Translations under genes and position numbers: made by a program
Assembly (NCBI GenBank): GCA_018433675.1
Contig: JAHDQS010000003.1
Span: forward strand, 32,493-96,492
Origin: Clostridia bacterium
GTDB taxonomy: Bacteria; Bacillota; Peptococcia; DRI-13; SM3-B62
Direction of reading: 5' to 3'
Length of the DNA: 64,000 nt
In this document: positions 36,076-45,244 of the stretch, piece after piece
Layout: the number at the start of each line of letters is the position of its first letter
Numbering within the stretch: position 1 is the first letter of the stretch
Notes under the pieces: generated by a model
Databases searched by the model: none
The model's input: only the letters and a program-made list of their open reading frames with translations
Told to the model about the DNA's origin: nothing

Positions 36076-37238
36076 AACCTGAAAAAATGATACTGCAAAA
36101 AATACTCGACATCCCTCCTTCCGGCATACGCAAATATTTTGATTTGCTTAATGAAATGAAGGATGTCATCTCCCTGGGAGTCGGCGAACCTGATTTTACC
36201 ACACCCTGGAATGTCAGTGAAGCAGGTATTTACTCATTGGAAAAGGGGCATACCCATTATTCTTCTAATTCCGGTATGCTTAAACTTAGAGAGACGATTT
36301 CTCAATATATGAAAAGGAAGTACAACCTTGATTATGAAGCAAAAAACCAAGTTCTTGTAACGGTCGGCGGGAGCGAAGGTATCGACCTTGCCCTTAGAAC
36401 ACTGGTAGGTCCCGGCGATGAGGTCATCATCCCGGAACCAAGCTTTGTGGCTTACCAGGGCTGTACTAAGCTGACCGGGGCCACACCGGTCATTATCAAT
36501 CTCCGGGCCGAAGACCAATTCAAGCTGACGCCCGAGCAGTTGGAAAAAGCCCTTTCTCCTCGCACCAAGGTAGTAATCATCCCTTACCCCAACAACCCAA
36601 CGGGGGCCATAATGAACAGCGATGAATTGTCCGCAATCGTCAAAATCCTCAAGGACAAAGACCTTATCGTCATCTCTGATGAGATCTACGCAGAACTTAC
36701 TTACGAAGGAAAGCACGTTTCCATCGCCGGTTTCAAAGGAATGAAGGATAAGACGATTGTTATTAACGGTTTTTCCAAAGCTTTCGCCATGACCGGTTGG
36801 AGGCTGGGCTATGTTTGTGGCCATACTTCTTTTATCACTGCCATGAACAAAATACATCAATATGCCATCATGTGCGCACCTACAACAGCCCAGCACGCGG
36901 CTATCGAAGCCCTGACAAACGGAGACGCCGCCGTGGATGAAATGGTAAGGGAATACAACCGGAGAAGACGCGTGTTAGTCGACGGCTTCCGGAAAATGGG
37001 TTTGGACTGTTTTGAACCCCTGGGAGCATTTTACGTATTCCCAAGCATACAAAAGACCGGACTGTCATCAGAGGAATTTTGTGAAAAACTCCTGCTGACG
37101 GAAAAAGTCTTGGTAGTTCCCGGAACTGCTTTCGGTGAAGTAGGCGAGGGCTTCATTCGTGTAAGTTATGCCTCTTCCATGAAAAATATAATGGAAGCAC
37201 TTAAACGGATCAAAAGGTTCATTTCAGTTATCACTTGA
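36072..37238 (+). CDS. Aminotransferase, probably aromatic amino acid
   Basis: A 388-residue class I aminotransferase. The PLP lysine is in INGFSKAFAMTGWRLGY, the cofactor Asp in VISDEIYAELTYEG, and PYPNNPTGAIM carries the conserved Asn. It is translationally coupled to the Lrp-type gene. Because the operon is behind a T-box with a likely Phe specifier, the final step of phenylalanine synthesis (phenylpyruvate to phenylalanine) is the best guess, complementing aroF and pheA at 27-29 kb. Confidence 0.88.
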   Translation: MKPEKMILQKILDIPPSGIRKYFDLLNEMKDVISLGVGEPDFTTPWNVSEAGIYSLEKGHTHYSSNSGMLKLRETISQYMKRKYNLDYEAKNQVLVTVGGSEGIDLALRTLVGPGDEVIIPEPSFVAYQGCTKLTGATPVIINLRAEDQFKLTPEQLEKALSPRTKVVIIPYPNNPTGAIMNSDELSAIVKILKDKDLIVISDEIYAELTYEGKHVSIAGFKGMKDKTIVINGFSKAFAMTGWRLGYVCGHTSFITAMNKIHQYAIMCAPTTAQHAAIEALTNGDAAVDEMVREYNRRRRVLVDGFRKMGLDCFEPLGAFYVFPSIQKTGLSSEEFCEKLLLTEKVLVVPGTAFGEVGEGFIRVSYASSMKNIMEALKRIKRFISVIT

Positions 37239-37253
37239 CGTTTCATTGTGTTA

Positions 37254-37271
37254 TTGTATACAATTGTACAA
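37254..37271. promoter_or_regulatory. TTGTATACAA palindrome upstream of the aconitase-family gene
   Basis: A perfect TTGTATACAA (37254-37263) is followed without a gap by the shorter palindrome TTGTACAA (37264-37271). The 10-mer is identical to the three copies at 12.7-12.9 kb. It lies 29-46 bases before the start codon, within a likely promoter. Confidence 0.6.
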
Positions 37272-37299
37272 TAACATTAAGTATGAGGAGTTGCTTGCC

Positions 37300-39228
37300 A
37301 TGACAAGAAAAAATTTGACTTTAAAAATAATCGAAAGCCACCTAACAAGTGGTATCCCTGAAAAGGGCAAGGAAATTTCCTTAAAAATCGACCATACTCT
37401 TACCCAAGACACAACAGGCACCATGGCCTATCTGCAATTTGAAGCCTTAGGATTCCCCAGGGTCAAGACCAAGAGATCTGTTGCTTATGTTGACCATAAT
37501 ACCCTTCAAGTTGGCTACGAAAATGCCGATGACCATCGCTACATACAAACAGCCGCCGCAAAATATGGGATATATTTCTCTCGTCCGGGCAACGGCATTT
37601 GCCACCAAGTCCATTTAGAGAGGTTTGGTGTGCCTGGAGAAACCCTTTTGGGCTCCGACAGCCATACACCCACTGCCGGAGGTCTGGGTATGCTGGCCAT
37701 CGGTGCAGGCGGACTTGATGTAGCAGTCGCGATGGGCGGTGGAGCTTACTATTTAAATATGCCTCAAATTATAAACGTCGTGCTTGAAGGCAAACTCCAG
37801 CCCTGGGTTTCCGCAAAAGATATCATTCTGAAGCTTTTGCAAATGCTTTCTGTTAAAGGCGGCGTAGACAAAATATTCGAATACTCCGGTCCCGCCTTAC
37901 AACACCTTTCTGTTCCGGAAAGAGCGACAATTACCAACATGGGGGCGGAACTGGGGGCCACAACTTCCCTTTTCCCCAGTGACGAGGTAACAAGACAGTT
38001 CTTAAAAGCCCAAAACAGGGAAAATGATTGGCAGGAACTGCAGGCCGACGATAACGCCTTATACGACGAAAAAATTATAATCGACTTATCGACTCTGGAA
38101 CCGTTGATCGCCTGTCCTCACAGTCCTGATAATGTCGTTGGAATAAGCAAGTTGCAGGGCACCGTCATTAACCAGGTAGCCATCGGCAGCTGTACGAATT
38201 CCTCATACGTAGATCTCATGAAGGTTGCCGCTATTCTGCGCGGTAAAACAGTACACCCCCATACCAGCCTTGTCATCGCACCCGGTTCCAAGCAGGTCTT
38301 GACCATGTTGGCAGAAGAAGGAGCCTTAGCCGATCTTATCAAGGCAGGCGCCCGCATTCTGGAGTCGGCCTGCGGCCCTTGTATCGGTATGGGACAAGCG
38401 CCCGCAACCGATGCGGTGTCACTTAGAACCTTTAATAGGAACTTTAAAGGCAGGAGTGGCACCATGAGTGCCGGCGTATACCTTTGCAGTCCCGAGGTTG
38501 CTGCTGTTTCGGCCATCGAGGGAGTAATTACGGACCCCAGGAAGCAGGAACCGGTAATGGTAGAAATACCGGCAAAATTCCATATCAATGACAATATGAT
38601 TATCGCCCCGCCTCAGCCAAAAGAAGCAGGCGATGCTGTTCGCGGCCCCAACATTAAACCGTTCCCACAGAATAAGCCTCTGCCCTCAAAAATAACCGGA
38701 CAGGTTTTATTAAAAATGGAGGACAATATAACAACGGATCATATCATGCCTTCTCCCGCTTGGCTGTTGCCCCTGCGTTCCAATATCCCGGCCCTGTCGG
38801 ATCATTGCCTGACACCGGTTGATAAAGACTTCCCTGCGCGGGCTAAACGCACAAACGGAGGATTTTTGGTCGCAGGTGAAAACTACGGCCAGGGTTCAAG
38901 CCGCGAACACGCTGCTTTAGTTCCGTTATATCTGGGTATCAAAGGGGTCATTGCCCTCTCTTTTGCTCGTATCCATATGTCCAATCTCATCAATTCCGGC
39001 ATTCTTCCCCTTACCTTCGTGAACGCGGACGATTATCGCCTTCTTGAAGCAGGAGATGAACTGGTTATTGACGAACTTCATAATAAACTATTGGCTAAAT
39101 GTGAGTTTACTATCCAAAATATAACGAAAAACTCTTCATTTAAAGTCAGCCTTAACGTTTCACCGCGTCTGACTGACATCCTTCTGGCAGGCGGACTCCT
39201 TCCCTACACAAAATCAAAGGCGGAGTGA
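37300..39228 (+). CDS. Aconitase-family hydratase (single-chain, about 640 residues)
   Basis: A 642-residue Fe-S isomerase of the aconitase superfamily. Cluster cysteines are in AIGSCTNSSYVDLM and ESACGPCIGMG, and the small swivelling domain holds ENYGQGSSREHAALVP. The length fits the shorter 'Aquifex type' aconitases rather than the 850-900-residue AcnA/AcnB. It would interconvert citrate and isocitrate, or act on a homologue such as homocitrate. The ATG at 37300 follows GAGGAG. The TTGTATACAA element upstream suggests control by a GntR regulator. Confidence 0.9.
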   Translation: MTRKNLTLKIIESHLTSGIPEKGKEISLKIDHTLTQDTTGTMAYLQFEALGFPRVKTKRSVAYVDHNTLQVGYENADDHRYIQTAAAKYGIYFSRPGNGICHQVHLERFGVPGETLLGSDSHTPTAGGLGMLAIGAGGLDVAVAMGGGAYYLNMPQIINVVLEGKLQPWVSAKDIILKLLQMLSVKGGVDKIFEYSGPALQHLSVPERATITNMGAELGATTSLFPSDEVTRQFLKAQNRENDWQELQADDNALYDEKIIIDLSTLEPLIACPHSPDNVVGISKLQGTVINQVAIGSCTNSSYVDLMKVAAILRGKTVHPHTSLVIAPGSKQVLTMLAEEGALADLIKAGARILESACGPCIGMGQAPATDAVSLRTFNRNFKGRSGTMSAGVYLCSPEVAAVSAIEGVITDPRKQEPVMVEIPAKFHINDNMIIAPPQPKEAGDAVRGPNIKPFPQNKPLPSKITGQVLLKMEDNITTDHIMPSPAWLLPLRSNIPALSDHCLTPVDKDFPARAKRTNGGFLVAGENYGQGSSREHAALVPLYLGIKGVIALSFARIHMSNLINSGILPLTFVNADDYRLLEAGDELVIDELHNKLLAKCEFTIQNITKNSSFKVSLNVSPRLTDILLAGGLLPYTKSKAE

Positions 39229-39231
39229 ACA

Positions 39232-40029
39232 ATGAGTACCCTATCCGTGTATAAACTGATTGTTTCAATCCTGACAGTAGTAACACTGGCGGAAGTGTCA
39301 AAACGAGCCGGTGCTCTGTTGGGTGGCATCCTGGCAGGATTACCTTTAGGTGCCGGTATTGCCGTGTATTTCATTTCCTATGAACAGAGTGTATCCTTTA
39401 TGGTTGAAGGCATTCCGTGGGGCATCGCCGGTCTGTCTTCTTCACTTATTTTTTGTGCTGTATATTTAGTCGTCTCCTCAAGATTACAAGCCTCAAGCGT
39501 TCTCTTATCAATAACCCTTTCCAGTACTGCCGCAATATCTTCTTTCATGCTATGGGGCTATTTATTATCCCTTCTTCATCTTAACCTTATTACGGCATTT
39601 GTGATTTTCATTGTGTTTTTTTTCGCCAACATTACTGTTGTAAAACGCCTTGTTAAGAGTGCAGGCGAAATTAAAAAGAGTAAAAGCACCTATCAAATAT
39701 TACTAATTAGAGCCGTGTTTGTCGGGCTTCTGATTATTGTCATCACCTCTCTTTCTTCAATCTTAGGCAGCCGGTGGTCGGGTGTATTAAGTGCCTTTCC
39801 CTCAACGCTATATCCGCTGATACTGATCCTTCATTTCGAAGACGGAAACAATTTATATCCATCCCTATTAAAGGGGTTCTCATACAGCGTCAGCACCCTT
39901 GTCGTTTTCTACCTAGCTTGCTACGCCCTCTTACCCACCGTAGGTTTAAATGTCGGTTTTCTTCTCACTTATGCCATCTGCTTTGTCTACTTGTTTGTTT
40001 TCACTAAATACCTTAAATTAAAACATTAA
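39232..40029 (+). CDS. Polytopic membrane protein with internal duplication
   Basis: A 265-residue protein with about eight helices. The two halves look related: GALLGGILAGLPLGAGIAVY near residue 25 and WSGVLSAFPSTLYPLILILH near residue 180 each start a similar helix-loop-helix unit. I do not recognise a named family. The start is three bases after the aconitase stop, so it is co-transcribed and might move a tricarboxylate or related metabolite. That role is inferred from position alone. Confidence 0.75.
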   Translation: MSTLSVYKLIVSILTVVTLAEVSKRAGALLGGILAGLPLGAGIAVYFISYEQSVSFMVEGIPWGIAGLSSSLIFCAVYLVVSSRLQASSVLLSITLSSTAAISSFMLWGYLLSLLHLNLITAFVIFIVFFFANITVVKRLVKSAGEIKKSKSTYQILLIRAVFVGLLIIVITSLSSILGSRWSGVLSAFPSTLYPLILILHFEDGNNLYPSLLKGFSYSVSTLVVFYLACYALLPTVGLNVGFLLTYAICFVYLFVFTKYLKLKH

Positions 40030-40137
40030 TAATAAATTGGCAATACTTAAAAATTTCCTTTTGAAAACATGCACGCTTGTTTTTAGACATCTTTTATAAT
40101 AGAATAAGGGCGGTACAAAATTTCGGGAGGAAAAGAC

Positions 40138-40812
40138 ATGGTAAAGGAAAGTGAGCTATTCACCGGCAGTGATTCTTCGTTACGAAACAAAGTCTTCAAG
40201 TACTTAAAATCCCATATATTGGGTGGCGACTACAAACCAGGGGAAAGCCTGGTGGAGTCCAAACTAGCTGAAGAAATGGGAGTAAGCAGAACACCCATCC
40301 GCGAGGCAATCAGACTCCTGGAAGTAGAGGGCCTGGTTGAAACGGTACCCAATAAGGGTGCTGTTATCTTAGGAGTATCAGAGAAAGATGTTGAAGACAT
40401 TTACGCTATCCGCCAGCTTGTCGAGGGTTTAGCTGCACGGTGGGCCACTAAAAACATGACGGAAGAAGATAAGCATGAACTGCAAAATATAATCGACCTA
40501 ATGGAGTTTTACTCACATAAAGAAGACTTGAGCGAATTAGCAAAACTCGATAACCAATTCCATCAAATAATCTACGATGCTTCCGGAAGTAAAATTCTTA
40601 ATCTTACCCTCAGTAACCTTCATCAATACGTACAGCTTGCCAGGTTAAGGTCGCTAAAGGTTCCATGCCGACTTTCACATACCATCTCCGAACATCGAAA
40701 TATTCTTAAAAGTTTCCTGGAAAACGATCCCGCGAAAGCAGAGGCTGCTCTTGCTGACCACGTAAAAAAGGCTTATTTAAATATCCATGATGAACATTGT
40801 GAAAACAAATAA
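40138..40812 (+). CDS. GntR family (FCD) transcriptional regulator
   Basis: A 224-residue FadR-type regulator with winged helix (MGVSRTPIREAIRLLEVEGL) and FCD domain (KLDNQFHQIIYDASGS; SHTISEHRNILKSFL). The recognition helix closely resembles that of the regulator at 12.9 kb. It follows the aconitase/membrane-protein pair by 108 bases, so the TTGTATACAA element at 37.25 kb may be its target. CGGGAGGAAAAGAC precedes the ATG. It ends directly against the convergent amidohydrolase gene with no room for a terminator. Confidence 0.9.
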   Translation: MVKESELFTGSDSSLRNKVFKYLKSHILGGDYKPGESLVESKLAEEMGVSRTPIREAIRLLEVEGLVETVPNKGAVILGVSEKDVEDIYAIRQLVEGLAARWATKNMTEEDKHELQNIIDLMEFYSHKEDLSELAKLDNQFHQIIYDASGSKILNLTLSNLHQYVQLARLRSLKVPCRLSHTISEHRNILKSFLENDPAKAEAALADHVKKAYLNIHDEHCENK

Positions 40813-42030
40813 TCAAGTAATCGCGTTGACACTGTCGAGTTTGATTTGCTTTTTACAATCTTCTAGTATTTCTTCAAGGGCTGACTTATTAAAAAGTTGA
40901 CCGGCTCTTATTACCGCATAAATCTTATTTGTATTTTCAATAGCGGTTAACGGATTTTCTTCTAGTATTAACAGATCGGCAGCTTTATTAACTTCAATCG
41001 TTCCAAATATACCTTCAATCCCCAGATTTAACGCAGCATTAACGGTTCCCATTCTCAAGGCTTTATAAGGTTCTAACCCATAATTATTGACCATTTTCCG
41101 TAATTCTTCGTGTAATGAGAACCCCGGCACCACGCCGGGGTTTGCTGTGTCTGTACCTAGCAGTATCTTGTCGGAATGGGCCATAAATGTTTTACCCCTT
41201 CTTATGAAATCCTGCAAATAGAACTTTTTATATCTGGGTTCATTTCGCCTAATATTTGTGGCTTGTTCCCATGCTTTTTTACACTTGTCTCCGATATATT
41301 CCTCATGCAAGCACGGAAATAAAGGTTTCTTTTTACAAACATGTTCATTTACTTTCTCAATGACAAGATGAGTAGGTGTAAACCACATGCCTGACTTTGC
41401 CAGGGCAACGATTTCATCATCATTTTCCGGGAGAAAACTAATATGTTCAAGACTGTAATAACCCAAACCAATCAACTGATTTACTGTAACATTGTTATTG
41501 CCATGTCCCACAACCTTTAAACCATATCTGTTTGCTGTCTCCATCAATTTCACAAAAACGTCTTTTTTAATATTCGGAAAGGATTTGAAGTAATCGTATC
41601 CCGCTTCTATCGCTTTTAGCACCGCCCGCTCGGCTTCAGCCGGAGTCGCTACAACGCTACAGCCTTCCCATGTTCTTGCCCCATCAGTCATAGGATTTGT
41701 TGTATAAATTCGTGGTCCCGTCAACTCATCTTTTTCGATAGCCCTTTTCCATTGCAAGATACGCGAAGAACCCCACATATTCCTGACACTTGTTATGCCA
41801 TTGGCTAATAAAAGTCCCAGCATCACAGGTTCATCTAAATGTACATGCATATCGAACAGACCGGGCAAAACATATTTATCGGTACAATCTATTGTATCAG
41901 CATAAGATATATCAATATTCTGCTCTATTCCCTTGATCACCCCGTTTTCAATCAACAGGTCATATTGATAAAGAATTTTTTTCGAGGTCATTGTGATAAT
42001 ATTTGCGTTTTTTATGACTTTTTTCACCAT
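40813..42030 (-). CDS. Amidohydrolase (metal-dependent, imidazolonepropionase-like)
   Basis: A 405-residue amidohydrolase superfamily enzyme. The first metal motif is FDMHVHLDE, further histidines are in VVGHGNNN and YYSLEHISF, and the metal-binding Asp is in ILLGTDTANPG. It would hydrolyse a cyclic amide, lactam or dipeptide-like bond. It lies 144 bases downstream of the cysteine-desulfidase-family gene, with a hairpin in between. The substrate is unknown. Confidence 0.88.
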   Translation of the reverse strand: MVKKVIKNANIITMTSKKILYQYDLLIENGVIKGIEQNIDISYADTIDCTDKYVLPGLFDMHVHLDEPVMLGLLLANGITSVRNMWGSSRILQWKRAIEKDELTGPRIYTTNPMTDGARTWEGCSVVATPAEAERAVLKAIEAGYDYFKSFPNIKKDVFVKLMETANRYGLKVVGHGNNNVTVNQLIGLGYYSLEHISFLPENDDEIVALAKSGMWFTPTHLVIEKVNEHVCKKKPLFPCLHEEYIGDKCKKAWEQATNIRRNEPRYKKFYLQDFIRRGKTFMAHSDKILLGTDTANPGVVPGFSLHEELRKMVNNYGLEPYKALRMGTVNAALNLGIEGIFGTIEVNKAADLLILEENPLTAIENTNKIYAVIRAGQLFNKSALEEILEDCKKQIKLDSVNAIT

Positions 42031-42124
42031 TTCCTCCCCTTTCTAATCTCTTCCTCAGAAATGAATCCATACATATTCTGTCATATTTTCAATAAAACCG
42101 CAATATGTATCAGCACCCAAACTT

Positions 42125-42150
42125 ATAGCGCCGCTCGCAAACGGCGCTAT
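42125..42150 (-). terminator. Hairpin after the cysteine-desulfidase-family gene
   Basis: A 9-bp perfect stem ATAGCGCCG/CGGCGCTAT with an 8-base loop, 25 bases after the stop. The downstream tract (AAGTTTGG on the minus strand) is only weakly T-rich, so termination may be partial. Confidence 0.6.
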
Positions 42151-42174
42151 TCTCCTCTATCGCTGTCCCTCTAG

Positions 42175-43470
42175 CTACTGGTTGAAACCCGGACTATTTT
42201 TATTCAGCATAATATCCAAGATAGTCTCATCCACACCGGCCAGCCCTTCCATACTAAAAATTCCAAGATTTTTGACAGTCTCCTCTACACTATGAGAGAT
42301 AATGCCATCCTGACTGCCGACAACTACTCCCTCCATGGAAAGTAATGCTGCAAGCACGGCTTCCCCAGCCGATGTTGACAGTTTTAAGGCACACCCGCCT
42401 TTGGCCCCATCGCAAATCATACCCGTCAGATTAGCAATAAGGTTTTTAATTGCACCGCCAATATTATCCAGGCTGCCTCCCATAAGCCAAGTAATTGCAG
42501 CTGTGGCGCCAACCCCAGCAGCTATTGAACATCCGCAAATCGGCGAAAGCCGCCCTGTATGTTGTTTCACATATATTGTTATTATGTGACTTAGAGCCAG
42601 CGACCTAAGAAGTTCTTCTTCCGATGCTTTTATTTCATCAGCAACAACAGTCAACGGAAGGATAGCCCCAATACCATGATTCCCACTGCCTACAGTGGTC
42701 ATAACCGGCATGCTGACTCCGGCCATCCTTGCATCAGATGCGCCAGCCACCGCAATTTTAGCCCTATTTACTATATCATTGCTGATAAGACCTTTTTCAA
42801 GCATCCTTTTTAGCCCGCAGCCTACCCCTAGACCCTGTTTGGCTTCTAATCCTTTTTGTGAAATAAGAAGGTTCATATCTACGCCTTCTTTTAGAAAGGC
42901 AATGCTTTCCAACGGTACAGTTTCAATAGCCTCTACAAATTCCCTGAATTCGCAGCCCGTTACGTCTATCGAAACGTTGCCGGCATCCGTTTTTGTTTTG
43001 TCTTCAAAACATTCTATTTTCCCATTAATCTCTGTTTTGATTGTGTTTGTATGACTGCCTTTTACATATACCACAGAATATCCATTTTCTCCTTCAACCC
43101 TTGCTTCAATATAAAAACCTTCATTTTTCGCTTGACAAATTTCTACTTTCCCGAAATTAACGTACTCATGTGCAAAACGTATGTTTTCTTCAGTAATTAA
43201 AGCGAGCATTTCCAAGCCCTTCTCCGGCTTTTTTAATACCACTCCCAAAGCCGCAGCAAGATACAGACCTGCTTCGCCGGTATTAGGTATAGTGACTGCC
43301 AGGGCATTCTTAATAATATTAATACTCGCATGTACAGTGATTTTTGAAATCGATCCACCAAGCAACTGTGTAGCTTTAGCAACGGCCAAAGCCACCGCTA
43401 CCGGTTCTGTACATCCTATGGCCGGTTTTACCTCTTGTTTTAATAATTTTAGCAAGCTACCGTGTTCCAC
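42175..43470 (-). CDS. cyuA: L-cysteine desulfidase family protein (UPF0597/CyuA-like)
   Basis: A 431-residue protein of the UPF0597/L-cysteine desulfidase family, related to the alpha domain of Fe-S serine dehydratases. Candidate cluster ligands are the cysteines in AIGCTEPVA, GLGVGCGLKR, PICGCSIAAGVGA and ICDGAKGGCALK. Characterised members degrade cysteine to pyruvate, ammonia and sulfide. The start is GTG with AAGGGGGAAT before it. It lies behind a clear sigma-54 promoter, and the activator gene is immediately upstream, so it is probably induced by the activator's ligand. Confidence 0.88.
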   Translation of the reverse strand: MEHGSLLKLLKQEVKPAIGCTEPVAVALAVAKATQLLGGSISKITVHASINIIKNALAVTIPNTGEAGLYLAAALGVVLKKPEKGLEMLALITEENIRFAHEYVNFGKVEICQAKNEGFYIEARVEGENGYSVVYVKGSHTNTIKTEINGKIECFEDKTKTDAGNVSIDVTGCEFREFVEAIETVPLESIAFLKEGVDMNLLISQKGLEAKQGLGVGCGLKRMLEKGLISNDIVNRAKIAVAGASDARMAGVSMPVMTTVGSGNHGIGAILPLTVVADEIKASEEELLRSLALSHIITIYVKQHTGRLSPICGCSIAAGVGATAAITWLMGGSLDNIGGAIKNLIANLTGMICDGAKGGCALKLSTSAGEAVLAALLSMEGVVVGSQDGIISHSVEETVKNLGIFSMEGLAGVDETILDIMLNKNSPGFNQ

Positions 43471-43516
43471 GCTTATTCCCCCTTAACTTCAAATAATATT
43501 ACATGTAATTCTTATT

Positions 43517-43534
43517 AAGCAATTCCTGTGCCAA
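43517..43534 (-). promoter_or_regulatory. Sigma-54 (-24/-12) promoter for cyuA-like gene
   Basis: The minus strand reads TTGGCACAGGAATTGCTT, an essentially consensus sigma-54 promoter with GG and GC ten bases apart. It lies about 47 bases upstream of the GTG start, and a sigma-54 activator is encoded next to it. Confidence 0.9.
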
Positions 43535-43591
43535 GGCTTCAAAAGCTTATGTATCAACGTTTTCGCGTGGTTTAATTCTCATTGATGACAC

Positions 43592-43632
43592 AATAAAACA
43601 TGCGAAACCCACGAATTATGGGTTTCGCATGT
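43592..43632 (-). terminator. Terminator of the sigma-54 activator gene
   Basis: A 13-bp perfect stem, ACATGCGAAACCC (43598-43610) with GGGTTTCGCATGT (43620-43632), followed on the minus strand by TTTTATTG. Confidence 0.88.
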
Positions 43633-43663
43633 GTGAGATATATTCTCATTTGTGATAATTGTA

Positions 43664-45109
43664 TTATTTATCTATGCCATACTTATCTAACTTACGATAA
43701 AGTGTGGCTATGCTGATACCTAACTCTTTGGCTACCCGATTTTTCTCATCAATTTTCATCCCCGGCGAAACCATGTTTTCCAGGATGCTCTTCTCGAACT
43801 TCGTCATCCGTTCTTCCAAACTTATCTTCTCTTCTTCATGTTCATAAATATTTTTGTTTAACAGTTTTTCAGGAACCTCAGAAAAACTAATAATTCTTTC
43901 CCCAGCCATATTTACCATATACTCAACGACATTCTCCAACTGTCTGACGTTACCCGGCCAATGATAATCTTCAAGCCATTGCATCAGAGCATGGTTCACT
44001 TCAAGCCCTTCCTTATTCAACATCATACTATACTTTTTTATAAAATAATCGACATATAAAGGTATGTCGTTTCTCCTGGCACGCAGGGGAGGAATAAACA
44101 AAGGTATGACATTCAACCTATAATAAAGATCCCCCCGAAATTGCCCTTTTTCAACCATTTCTTCCAGGTTTTTATTGGTAGCAGCAATTATTCTTACATC
44201 TATTGGTATGGGCTTCTTGCCGCCAACACGGTCTATATTTCTTTCTTGTAAAACTCTGAGAAGTTTAGGTTGCAGGGAAATAGGCATATCGCCAATTTCA
44301 TCCAAAAATATGGTCCCGCCATTTGCCAGCTCAAACTTCCCTAACTTACCTTCCTTTTTCGCTCCTGTGAAAGCCCCCTCTTCATAACCAAATAATTCAC
44401 TTTCAAGGAGGTTTTCAGGAATAGAAGCACAGTTTACGACAATAAATGGCTTATTCCTGCGTTGGCTTTCACTATGTACCGCTCGTGCCAATAGTTCTTT
44501 TCCCGTGCCGCTTTCGCCACGGATAATAACTGTGGAAAAGCTTGAAGATATATGTTTAGCTTTATTTAGAATCCCTAAAAAAGCATCGTCCCTTGTCAAG
44601 ATATTTCTAAATGTAAACCTATTATTAACAGCAACTAAAGCTTCTTGAACCTGGTGCTGTAATCTTTGGTTGTCCTCCATTATTTGTATTTTGCTTTGCA
44701 AAAGGCTGCTCATATGCTTTAGAAAATCCAACAGTTTTGAAGACATATTGATAATTTTTTGTTGCTGATCCTCAGAAAATGCCATAATGCCAATTACACC
44801 GATGGCCTTCTCTCCATTAAATATTGGAAAACCCATTGTTGCAAGTTCATTACATTTTTTAATGTTATCGCAATTCCGGCAAGCATACTCATTTCTAATA
44901 TCCTCAATAATACCTGGCTCCCCTGTTCGCAAAATGTTTTGATAGAAGCAGCCTTGAGGTAACGCCTTGCCAATATTAAACCTGTGTTGACCTGTCCCTC
45001 CTATTCTAATGAGTTTTTCATCCACAATAGTTACTTCAAGTTCGAGAACTTCCGCGATAGTTTCTGCGTATTCCTGGACAAAAGACTGAATATCAGCAAT
45101 ACAGGTCAT
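43664..45109 (-). CDS. Sigma-54-dependent transcriptional activator
   Basis: A 481-residue enhancer-binding protein. The N-terminal sensor (1-160) is GAF/PAS-like and has clustered cysteines (ACRNCDNIKKC) that might bind a metal or respond to redox or thiols. The AAA+ domain has Walker A GESGTGKE, the sigma-54 contact GAFTGA, and Walker B TIFLDEIGDM. A Fis-type helix-turn-helix ends the protein (GISIATLYRKLDKYG). I start at ATG 45109 after GAGGAGGGTAGC; an ATG at 45133 lacks this. It very likely drives the adjacent promoter at 43517-43534. Confidence 0.92.
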   Translation of the reverse strand: MTCIADIQSFVQEYAETIAEVLELEVTIVDEKLIRIGGTGQHRFNIGKALPQGCFYQNILRTGEPGIIEDIRNEYACRNCDNIKKCNELATMGFPIFNGEKAIGVIGIMAFSEDQQQKIINMSSKLLDFLKHMSSLLQSKIQIMEDNQRLQHQVQEALVAVNNRFTFRNILTRDDAFLGILNKAKHISSSFSTVIIRGESGTGKELLARAVHSESQRRNKPFIVVNCASIPENLLESELFGYEEGAFTGAKKEGKLGKFELANGGTIFLDEIGDMPISLQPKLLRVLQERNIDRVGGKKPIPIDVRIIAATNKNLEEMVEKGQFRGDLYYRLNVIPLFIPPLRARRNDIPLYVDYFIKKYSMMLNKEGLEVNHALMQWLEDYHWPGNVRQLENVVEYMVNMAGERIISFSEVPEKLLNKNIYEHEEEKISLEERMTKFEKSILENMVSPGMKIDEKNRVAKELGISIATLYRKLDKYGIDK

Positions 45110-45164
45110 TTTGCTACCCTCCTCGTTTGCCATTAAGTCTACTATATCAGCTTTTCTGATTCAA

Positions 45165-45216
45165 GTAAAAAACTCCGACATACACAGCGTTATAAACACT
45201 GTTGCCGGAGCTTTTT
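45165..45216 (-). terminator. Terminator of the GntR gene at 45.2 kb
   Basis: AGCTCCG...CGGAGTT pair around an inner ACAG/CTGT helix. The minus-strand reading ends in TTTTTT (45173-45168). It separates the GntR operon from the sigma-54 activator gene. Confidence 0.8.
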
Positions 45217-45244
45217 CTTAGTCCAACATATTTTAAGTATCACT

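Noticed and set aside
36234..36896. A 220-codon open frame on the minus strand
   Set aside because: It lies fully antisense to the aminotransferase at 36072-37238, has no ribosome-binding site and an unprotein-like composition.
43592..43632. Palindrome considered as an activator binding site for the sigma-54 promoter
   Set aside because: A 13-bp stem with a T-run directly after the activator gene is better explained as its terminator.
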